This document shows, in pieces, positions 1 to 5,339 of a DNA stretch of 8,772 nt. The stretch is from NCBI GenBank assembly GCA_016931365.1, contig JAFGEY010000517.1, forward strand, positions 1 to 8,772, in the 5' to 3' direction. The position numbers and the translations under genes were made by a program. This DNA comes from Anaerolineae bacterium. GTDB taxonomy: Bacteria > Chloroflexota > Anaerolineae > JAFGEY01. The notes under the pieces were generated by a model. It was not told where the DNA came from. It was given only the letters and a program-made list of their open reading frames with translations, and did no database searches. Positions within the stretch are counted from its first letter, which is position 1. Each line of letters starts with the position of its first letter.

Positions 1-771
1 ACCACCCTGCACGGCACCGACGTGACCCTGGTCGGCAACAACCCCTCTTTCAAACCGGTCACGGAAATGGCGATCAACGCCTCCGACGCGGTAACGGCGG
101 TGTCTCATTACTTGAAAGATGCGACCTATCAAGAATTCACAGTTGAAAAAGAGATCGATGTGATCTATAATTTCATCGATCCGGTGCGCCATAACCGGCC
201 CATCCCGCCCTGCATCGGCCCGAAACAACGCGAACAGCAGGTAACGCTGATGCACATTTCCAATTTCCGTCCGGTCAAGCGTGTGCTTGACGTGGTCAAG
301 GTGTTTGCGCTGGTCGCTGCCGAACTGGACGCACGCCTGGTGCTGATCGGCGACGGGCCGGATCAAAGCAAGGCCATGCAGGCCGCGCAAGACCTGGGCG
401 TGCTGGATCGGGTCAATTTTGTCGGCGTGGTCGATCAGGTAGCGCCCTATTTGCAAGCTGCCGACCTCTTTTTGCTGCCCAGCGAAACCGAGAGCTTTGG
501 CCTGGTGGCGCTGGAAGCGATGGCCAGCGGCGTGCCGGTCGTCGCCAGCGACGTCGGCGGTATTCCCGAAGTGGTCAAACACGGCGAGACCGGTTATCTC
601 GCGCCTTTGGGCGACGTGGACAAGATGGCCGATTACGCGATCAAGCTGCTCTCTGACTGCACGGTGCAAAAGCGGTTTGCCGAAACTGCGCGTCAACACG
701 CGATCCAAAATTTCGATTATCACAACATCGTTCCACAATACGAAGCGATATATAAAAGAGTTTTAGATTAA
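1..771 (+). CDS. bshA: N-acetyl-alpha-D-glucosaminyl L-malate synthase BshA (5' partial)
   Basis: This is the C-terminal two thirds of a GT4-family retaining glycosyltransferase. The frame is open from base 1, so the start lies outside the window; 256 residues are visible of a family usually about 375-380 long. BshA joins GlcNAc from UDP-GlcNAc to L-malate, the first step of bacillithiol synthesis in the cytosol. Visible signatures are TTLHGTD at the left edge, VTAVS, YNFID, then [10 protein letters not shown], which is highly characteristic of BshA, and LIGDGP. The GT4 EX7E motif (ESFGLVALE, about residues 164-172 of the visible part) is followed by [16 protein letters not shown]. The C-terminus YEAIYKRVL also matches BshA. 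The gene ends 24 bp before the ferritin-like gene with no terminator between, so read-through into the encapsulin operon is likely. A generic GT4 enzyme is the alternative, but the match of several BshA-specific stretches makes that unlikely. Confidence 0.93.
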   Translation, partial: TTLHGTDVTLVGNNPSFKPVTEMAINASDAVTAVSHYLKDATYQEFTVEKEIDVIYNFIDPVRHNRPIPPCIGPKQREQQVTLMHISNFRPVKRVLDVVKVFALVAAELDARLVLIGDGPDQSKAMQAAQDLGVLDRVNFVGVVDQVAPYLQAADLFLLPSETESFGLVALEAMASGVPVVASDVGGIPEVVKHGETGYLAPLGDVDKMADYAIKLLSDCTVQKRFAETARQHAIQNFDYHNIVPQYEAIYKRVLD

Positions 772-780
772 TTTTTCGGA

Positions 781-787
781 AAGGAGG
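781..787 (+). promoter_or_regulatory. Ribosome-binding site for TTG-started ferritin-like gene
   Basis: AAGGAGG lies 8 bases before the TTG codon at 796. This near-perfect Shine-Dalgarno decides the start: no ATG sits at this distance, and the TTG opens a sequence (MERQALIDMLNKDLADEH) that looks like a complete first ferritin helix. Confidence 0.85.
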
Positions 788-795
788 ACGTTCAC

Positions 796-1782
796 TTGGA
801 AAGACAAGCGCTGATTGATATGCTCAACAAAGACCTGGCCGACGAACACATCTCGGTGATCCGCTACCTGACGCACGCCTATCAGGAGGGTGAGGACACG
901 CCCTTTGGCTCGATGCTGCTGGCGATGGCGCGCGAGGAGATGTGGCACATGGACTGGCTGGGCGATGTGCTCGGCGAACTGGGCGCCGAGCCGGAGATGG
1001 TCCCCAGCATCTACCCCCACGATCCGACGTCGAACGCTACGCTGCTGCGCTCCTACATCGCCTGGGAGAACAACCTGATCGTCGAGTATGCCAGGCAGGC
1101 CGCCATGGTCGACGATCCCGAGATCAAGCGCGTGTTGATGCAACAGAGCATCGAGTCCGAGGTTCACAGCCAGCGTTTTGCCAAAATGCTCGAAAAACTG
1201 GGTAAAGCCGCCGACGCGCCGCACTGTTTCACCGACACCGGCGAGTTTTCGACCCGGATGCTCGGCCGGCTGCAAGGCGAGATGAGCGACGAGTACAAAT
1301 TGATGCTCCAGCATTTGCGCGACGCCTTTGTCTTTGAGGATGACGCTTCGGTAAGCAGCGAACTGGAACTGACCGCCATGCGCCACATGAAACATCTGTC
1401 GCACTTGGCCGAAAGCATGGCCGAGGCCGGGCACATGCCGCAGTTTGTGCCGCCCAGGCTGGCCAAGTCGGGCGATCTGGGGGACGCACTCAAGAACAAT
1501 CTCGATCTGACGCAAGCGGCCAAGTCGCGCTTTGAGGCACTGCTCGAGGAAGACGAGCTGGCCGAGCACAAGGGCCTCAAGATCGAGGTCAAGCAGATGA
1601 TCAACCAGGAAACGTTCCTGGCCGAGCAGGTCGAGGAAATGCTCGAAGGCGTTGCGGCCTCAGAGGCCGAGGCTCAGGAGACCCAGGCCGCCGAACCGGG
1701 CGTTGAACCTGCGCCTCCACCGCCGGAAGACAAAAACCCGCTGGGCAAGTGGACGGTGGGTAGCTTGATCAAAAAAGGCTAG
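796..1782 (+). CDS. Encapsulin cargo: tandem ferritin-like domain protein with C-terminal cargo-loading peptide
   Basis: This is a 328-residue protein with a TTG start. Residues 1-140 form a bacterioferritin/ferritin-like domain, with candidate di-iron ligands E17, E48 and H51 (EEMWH), E91 or E97, E120 or E122, and H124. Residues 155-285 look like a second four-helix domain with weaker metal motifs: HMKH at 197-200 stands where an E-x-x-H would be expected, and ETFL at 272-275 lacks the closing His. Residues 286-313 are an Ala/Glu/Pro-rich flexible linker ending in PPPPEDK. The tail KWTVGSLIKKG (318-328) closely resembles known cargo-loading peptides that dock inside family 1 encapsulins. The shell gene follows after 23 bp. 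The likely role is ferroxidase or iron-storage cargo inside the nanocompartment. Encapsulated ferritin-like proteins are usually much shorter, so the duplication is the odd feature. Catalytic activity is inferred from motifs only. Confidence 0.85.
   Translation: MERQALIDMLNKDLADEHISVIRYLTHAYQEGEDTPFGSMLLAMAREEMWHMDWLGDVLGELGAEPEMVPSIYPHDPTSNATLLRSYIAWENNLIVEYARQAAMVDDPEIKRVLMQQSIESEVHSQRFAKMLEKLGKAADAPHCFTDTGEFSTRMLGRLQGEMSDEYKLMLQHLRDAFVFEDDASVSSELELTAMRHMKHLSHLAESMAEAGHMPQFVPPRLAKSGDLGDALKNNLDLTQAAKSRFEALLEEDELAEHKGLKIEVKQMINQETFLAEQVEEMLEGVAASEAEAQETQAAEPGVEPAPPPPEDKNPLGKWTVGSLIKKG
1748..1779 (+). other. Encapsulin cargo-loading peptide coding segment
   Basis: These bases encode the C-terminal tail KWTVGSLIKKG of the ferritin-like protein. 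Established cargo peptides of family 1 encapsulins carry a core like (L/T)-(T/S)-(V/I)-G-S-L followed by basic residues, at the end of a Pro/Ala/Gly-rich linker. Linker, core, basic residues and end-of-protein position are all present here, and the shell gene is adjacent. Confidence 0.85.
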
Positions 1783-1805
1783 TTGAAAACAAAGGAGGTT
1801 AAACA

Positions 1806-2588
1806 ATGTCAGATTTTCTAATGCGAGAAGGCGCTCCTTTTGGCGAAGAAGGTTGGAAAGCCGTCGACCATGTCGTCGTTCACGTCGCCCAAAAACTGCT
1901 GGTCGGACGCCGGTTCATCGATCTGACCGGGCCGTTGGGCGTCGGCGTGCAGACGGTGCCCATCTTTGGCGTCGGCGCGGCCGAGGGCGCGGCGCAAGTG
2001 ACCAAACGCGATTTTTTGACCATGCAGATGATCCAGCAGGATTTTCTGCTCTCTGCGCTGGACATCAAAGCAGCCCAGGCACAAGGTGTGGGCATCGAAC
2101 TCGGCCCAGCGGCGATGGCGGCGGTGGCGTGCGCCAAGGCTGAAGATCAGATGATCTTGAATGGCCTGATGAGCGCCAAGGGCAGCAAACATGTTGTATT
2201 GAGCGATTGGAACGAGCCGGAGAGCGTCTTGAGCGACGTGGTCGCGGCGGCCGAGGCTCTGGTCACCGAAAACCTGTTTGGACCGTATGCGGTGGTGCTC
2301 AGCCCGGCGTTGTACGCCAAAACACAGCGTGTGGCGCGCGGGATGGGGCGATTGGTGTCCAAATTGATTGCCGATGTGGCCGAGGCGGGCCTGTTCCAGT
2401 CACCGTTCCTCAAAGCCGAGCAAGGGCTGGTGGTCGCCGTCGGCAAGCAGAATATGGACCTGGTGATTGGGCAAGACCTGGTCACAGCCTATCTGGGCAA
2501 CGAAGAGATGAACCATCGCTTCCGGGTGCTGGAAAGCCTGGTCTTGCGCGTCAAGCGTCCCGGCGCGATCTGCACGCTGGGCAAGTAA
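1806..2588 (+). CDS. Family 1 encapsulin shell protein (linocin M18-type, HK97 fold)
   Basis: This 260-residue protein, about the usual 260-280 length of the family, assembles into an icosahedral protein shell with an HK97 phage capsid fold. Matching segments by hand comparison with the Thermotoga maritima shell protein are: the N-terminal helix that lines the cargo site (FLMREGAPFGEEGWKAVD), VGRRFIDLTGPLG at 33-45, AEDQMILNG at 112-120, GPYAVVLSPALY at 159-170, DLVIGQDLVTAYLG at 218-231, and the C-terminal LVLRVKRPGAICTL. The start ATG has a strong AAGGAGG 7 bases upstream (1792-1798). It follows the cargo gene by 23 bp, the standard cargo-then-shell order. In my hand alignment the Trp that stacks on flavin in the T. 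maritima shell corresponds to Leu85 here, so shell-bound flavin may be absent; this is an inference from memory of that sequence. A prophage capsid is unlikely, because no other phage genes are present. Confidence 0.95.
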   Translation: MSDFLMREGAPFGEEGWKAVDHVVVHVAQKLLVGRRFIDLTGPLGVGVQTVPIFGVGAAEGAAQVTKRDFLTMQMIQQDFLLSALDIKAAQAQGVGIELGPAAMAAVACAKAEDQMILNGLMSAKGSKHVVLSDWNEPESVLSDVVAAAEALVTENLFGPYAVVLSPALYAKTQRVARGMGRLVSKLIADVAEAGLFQSPFLKAEQGLVVAVGKQNMDLVIGQDLVTAYLGNEEMNHRFRVLESLVLRVKRPGAICTLGK

Positions 2589-2589
2589 C

Positions 2590-2647
2590 GACAACCGACC
2601 GCCGACCGCCGCAGGCTTTGGATGGTGGCGGTCTGCTGTCGGTGGTC
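2590..2647 (+). repeat. Imperfect inverted repeat between encapsulin and rubrerythrin-like genes
   Basis: Arms at 2591-2610 and 2627-2646 pair at 17 of 20 positions, plus one outer G-C pair, around a 16-base loop. They form a GC-rich stem just after the encapsulin stop. No T-run follows, so it is not a classical intrinsic terminator. It could attenuate read-through, protect the 3' end of the cargo-shell mRNA, or be a dispersed palindromic repeat. The left arm contains a tandem GACCGCC duplication. Confidence 0.6.
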
Positions 2648-2679
2648 AGCAGTCTGATTGATTCGGAGGGTCTAAATCA

Positions 2680-3168
2680 ATGGGTAATGACGCATTGAAT
2701 GTGCTCAAGAAAGCACTGAAACTGGAGCAGGACGGCCGGGCCTTTTACCTGCAAGCGGCAGAGCGCACCGTCGATCTCAAGGGCAAGAGCATGTTTGCTT
2801 CGCTGGCCGACGACGAGGTGAAACATGCCGAGATGATCGAGCGGCAGATCGCCGCGCTGGCTGAGGGTAAGGATTGGTTGCCGATTGACCTGGTGGCTCA
2901 GGGCGTCGATCTCGAGTCGCCGCTTTTTCCCCAGGGCAAAGAGGCGTTTGAAAAGGCCGTCGCCGCTGACTCGAACGAGTTGGAAGCGCTGGCTTTTGCG
3001 CTCCAGATCGAGAATGACAGCTATGAATTGTACGCCAAGATGGCCAAGATGGCCGATGACCTCAACGCCCGGCAGATGTATGGATACCTGGCCGCCGCCG
3101 AGCGCACGCACTTTAATCTGCTGATGAGCAACTATGAGAGCCTGTCCACGATAGGCGGGTGGATCTAG
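2680..3168 (+). CDS. Rubrerythrin-like ferritin-family protein (no rubredoxin domain)
   Basis: This is a 162-residue four-helix ferritin-like protein of the COG1633 type. Conserved acidic and His ligands are visible in the usual order: E17 in KLEQDGRAFY, then DDEVKHAEM (E46, H49), then a second half with LQIENDSYELY (E111 region) and AAERTHFNLL (E140, H143). Such proteins bind a di-iron centre and act as peroxidases or in iron and oxidative-stress handling. There is no CxxC pair, so the rubredoxin electron-transfer domain of true rubrerythrin is missing and electrons must come from a partner. The start ATG has GGAGGG at 2665-2670. It is the last gene before the terminator at 3190 and probably shares the encapsulin transcript. 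The C-terminus ends STIGGWI, which I read as the normal family ending rather than a cargo-loading tag. Confidence 0.87.
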   Translation: MGNDALNVLKKALKLEQDGRAFYLQAAERTVDLKGKSMFASLADDEVKHAEMIERQIAALAEGKDWLPIDLVAQGVDLESPLFPQGKEAFEKAVAADSNELEALAFALQIENDSYELYAKMAKMADDLNARQMYGYLAAAERTHFNLLMSNYESLSTIGGWI

Positions 3169-3189
3169 CAAATTTGAGCTGTCGCTTGA

Positions 3190-3225
3190 GAAACCCCAAG
3201 GCATCGTCCTTGGGGTTTCATTTTT
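3190..3225 (+). terminator. Intrinsic terminator of the encapsulin operon
   Basis: Perfect 12-bp arms (3190-3201 and 3208-3219, GAAACCCCAAGG and its complement) enclose a six-base loop. One A and then five Ts follow. It lies 21 bp after the stop of the rubrerythrin-like gene and separates the encapsulin block from the DegV block. Confidence 0.93.
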
Positions 3226-3303
3226 GAGCCTGCTCAAACGTGCAACTTGGCCGACCGGTGTGTGTTTAACTATCAGGATTTGGGACAACTGAAGGAGTGA
3301 GAA
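3226..3303 (+). promoter_or_regulatory. Leader region of the DegV-GNAT pair
   Basis: These 78 bp between the terminator and the degV start must hold the promoter if the terminator works. A possible -35 TTGGCC is seen at 3247-3252, but no convincing -10 lies at the right distance (the AT-rich stretch is 3265-3273). The only clear element is the ribosome-binding site GAAGGAG at 3291-3297, 6 bases before the ATG. Confidence 0.4.
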
Positions 3304-4140
3304 ATGGTTCGCATTATCACCGATACCACATCGGGTTTGCCCCAAGACATAGCCCAAAAATACGACATCCCCGTCATTCCCCAGGTGATCAACTTTGGCC
3401 AAGAGTCCTATTACGAGTGCATAGAGATGGACTCCAAGATGTTTATGGACAAGCTGCTGGCTTCGACCGAGTTGCCGCGCACGGCCGCACCGCCGCCCGA
3501 GTTGTTCCGTCCTCATTTTGAGCGGTTCGTAGCCACCGGTGAGCCGATCTTGTGCATCCACCCCTCTGCCAAACTAAGCGGCACGGTGCGCTCGGCGACG
3601 GTGGCCCAAGGCGAATTTCCCCAGGCCGATATTCGGGTGATGGATACTGAAACGATCGGCGGGGCGCTGGCCTGGATGGTGATCCGTGCCGCCGAGTGGG
3701 CCGCCGAAGGCCTCGACGCAGACACGATCTGGGATCGGCTGGAGGATATGAAAGCGCGTATGCGCATTTATTTTACCGTCGATACGCTGGAATATCTCCA
3801 GCGCGGCGGGCGCATTGGCGGGGCCAAGGCGCTGCTGGGTAACCTGCTGCAAATTCGGCCCATTTTGACCATCCAGGGTGGTCAGATCGAGCCGCTGACC
3901 AACGAGCGGACGCGCAAGCGCGCGCTCAAGCACATTATGGACCTGGCGGAAGAGTTGGCGCCCCGCGATCGCGACCCGCTGTTCTCGGTGATGCATGCCG
4001 CTGCGCCGGATGTAGCGCAAGAGCTGGCACTGGAGATCGGCGGGGTGTTTGGCGACGTGCGGGTGCTGGTGATGGACCTGGTGCCGGCGATTGTCACGCA
4101 CGGCGGCCCCGGGGCGATGGGATTGAGCTTTTTTGCCTGA
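3304..4140 (+). CDS. DegV family (FakB-like) fatty-acid-binding protein
   Basis: This 278-residue protein has the normal length of the family. DegV/FakB proteins bind one fatty acid in a deep pocket. In Gram-positive bacteria, FakB presents it to the kinase FakA, which makes acyl-phosphate for phospholipid synthesis. Visible motifs are TDTTSGLP at 7-13, RTAAPPPELF at 59-68 in place of the usual T-S-x-P-S-P segment, the lipid-carboxylate loop SAKLSGT at 88-94, LEYLQRGGRIGG at 162-173, RPIL at 185-188, and the C-terminal PAIVTHGGPGAMGLSF, in which H266 corresponds to the conserved His near the carboxylate. No FakA-like kinase is visible in the window. It is followed after 20 bp by the GNAT-like gene, so the two are probably co-transcribed. 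Family assignment is firm; the bound lipid and partner are unknown. Confidence 0.93.
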   Translation: MVRIITDTTSGLPQDIAQKYDIPVIPQVINFGQESYYECIEMDSKMFMDKLLASTELPRTAAPPPELFRPHFERFVATGEPILCIHPSAKLSGTVRSATVAQGEFPQADIRVMDTETIGGALAWMVIRAAEWAAEGLDADTIWDRLEDMKARMRIYFTVDTLEYLQRGGRIGGAKALLGNLLQIRPILTIQGGQIEPLTNERTRKRALKHIMDLAEELAPRDRDPLFSVMHAAAPDVAQELALEIGGVFGDVRVLVMDLVPAIVTHGGPGAMGLSFFA

Positions 4141-4160
4141 AACCTGACAAGGAGAAGAGG

Positions 4161-5288
4161 ATGGTGCAAATATCCAAGATCGACACAAGCCGGCGGCAGG
4201 ACGCGCGCCGGTTTGTGCGTTTTCAGTTCGATCTGTACCGGGATTCGCCCTACTGGGTGCCGCCCATGCTCTCTGATGCATACAAACAGGTTGACCGCCG
4301 GCGCAATCCCTTCTTCTTGCACTCTGATGCCGATTTTTTCCTGGCCCAAGAAGGCAACGAGGTCGTCGGGCGGATCGTGGTCATGGAAAACCGCAATTAC
4401 AACACCTATCATCAGAAAAAATGCGGCTTTTTCTACTTGTTTGACACTATCAACGATCAAAGCGTGGCCGACGGGCTGTTCGGCGCGGCTTTCGACTGGT
4501 GCCGGCAGCGCGGGTTGGAACGCATAATCGGCCCCAAAGGGTTCAACGTCTTTGAAGGGTACGGGATGCTGCAAAAGGGTTTTGACTATTTACCGGCCAT
4601 GAGCATCCCCTACAACTATGACTATTACTGCCGGTTGGTCGAAAACAGCGGCCTGGAAAAAGAAGTGGACTTTACTTCGTTTCTGATTCAAGTAGCGACG
4701 TTCGAAATGCCCGAACGGGTCCTTCGCCTGGCCGAACAAGTGGAACAGCGCCGGGGGCTGCAGGTCAAAAAGTTTAAATCCAAGGCCGAATTGAAGGCCA
4801 TCGTTCCGGCCGTCATCGCCGCTTACAATGACACGTTCGTCGAGAACTGGGAGTATGTGCCGGTGACGCCTGAAGAAGGCGCTGTTGCCGCCGTGCAGAT
4901 GCTGCAACTTCTCCGGCCAGAGATGGCCAAGATCATCGTCAAAGACGAAAAAATTGTTGGGTTTTTATTGGCTTTTCTTAACATCGGCAAAGCAGTCCAA
5001 AAATGCCGGGGGCGGCTGTTTCCGCTGGGCTGGTATTACCTTTTGCGCGAGATGAAACGCACCACCCAGGTTGACGTCAACGGTATGGGCATCCTGGAGG
5101 AATATCGCGGCATGGGCGGCAACGTCGTCATGTACAAAGCCTTGTACGATGCGCTGATCGGAGGGCAGTTCGTGCAAGGGGAAATGGTGCAGATGGCCGA
5201 TTTCGTGGTACGCATGCTGGCCGACGCACACACTCTAGGCGGCCAACCTCACAAAGTGCACCGCGTATATCGCAAGACATTGGCGTAG
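4161..5288 (+). CDS. GNAT-like acyltransferase-family protein (YghO-type), two tandem domains
   Basis: This 375-residue soluble protein has an ATG preceded by AAGGAG at 4149-4154. The N-terminal half carries DSPYWVPP at 28-35, NPFFLHSDADFFLAQEGNEVVGRI at 49-72 (a GNAT beta-strand pattern), FYLFDTINDQ at 91-100, then GPKGFNVFEGYGMLQKGFD at 124-142, a block I recognise from YghO-like proteins. The C-terminal half resembles a second GNAT fold, with IIVKDEKIVGFLLAF at 258-272 and NGMGILEEYRGMGGNVVMYKAL at 307-328; YRGMGGN looks like the acetyl/acyl-CoA pyrophosphate loop. The family has been annotated as N-acyltransferase-like, but its substrate is not known to me. The neighbouring DegV protein suggests a fatty-acyl link, which is inference from context only. 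Confidence 0.75.
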   Translation: MVQISKIDTSRRQDARRFVRFQFDLYRDSPYWVPPMLSDAYKQVDRRRNPFFLHSDADFFLAQEGNEVVGRIVVMENRNYNTYHQKKCGFFYLFDTINDQSVADGLFGAAFDWCRQRGLERIIGPKGFNVFEGYGMLQKGFDYLPAMSIPYNYDYYCRLVENSGLEKEVDFTSFLIQVATFEMPERVLRLAEQVEQRRGLQVKKFKSKAELKAIVPAVIAAYNDTFVENWEYVPVTPEEGAVAAVQMLQLLRPEMAKIIVKDEKIVGFLLAFLNIGKAVQKCRGRLFPLGWYYLLREMKRTTQVDVNGMGILEEYRGMGGNVVMYKALYDALIGGQFVQGEMVQMADFVVRMLADAHTLGGQPHKVHRVYRKTLA

Positions 5289-5305
5289 GGGCAGGCCTTG
5301 AGGCC

Positions 5306-5333
5306 ACCCTTGCGAAGGAACCTTCGTAAGGGT
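5306..5333 (+). terminator. Palindrome between convergent genes, possible terminator without T-run
   Basis: Thirteen-base arms (5306-5318 and 5321-5333) pair fully if one G-U wobble (5312 with 5327) is allowed. In a - strand transcript that pair becomes an A-C mismatch, so the structure favours the + transcript of the GNAT-like gene. No T-run follows on either strand. A smaller GGCC-TTGA-GGCC hairpin lies at 5294-5305. Its position in the 51-bp gap between convergent stops suggests transcription stopping or 3'-end protection, but a dispersed palindromic repeat is equally possible. Confidence 0.5.
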
Positions 5334-5339
5334 AAACAG

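Noticed and set aside
763..1604. Long antisense open frames opposite the ferritin-like gene
   Set aside because: They mirror the codon pattern of the real gene, have no recognisable protein motifs and lack good ribosome-binding sites. The + strand gene has clear family motifs.
1806..2588. HK97-fold shell protein as a prophage capsid
   Set aside because: No terminase, portal, tail or integrase gene is near, and the adjacent cargo with loading tail fits an encapsulin.
3133..3165. C-terminus LSTIGGWI of the rubrerythrin-like protein as a second encapsulin loading peptide
   Set aside because: It resembles T-V-G-S-L-I only loosely, there is no flexible linker before it, and similar G-x-W endings occur in this ferritin-like family without any encapsulin.
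3247..3273. Sigma70 promoter upstream of degV
   Set aside because: A TTGGCC box can be proposed, but no acceptable -10 hexamer stands at 16-18 bp, so only a general leader region is reported.
3574..4574. Antisense open frames of over 200 codons opposite degV and the GNAT-like gene
   Set aside because: They are high-GC shadows with Arg/Pro/His-rich, motif-free translations overlapping two well-supported genes.
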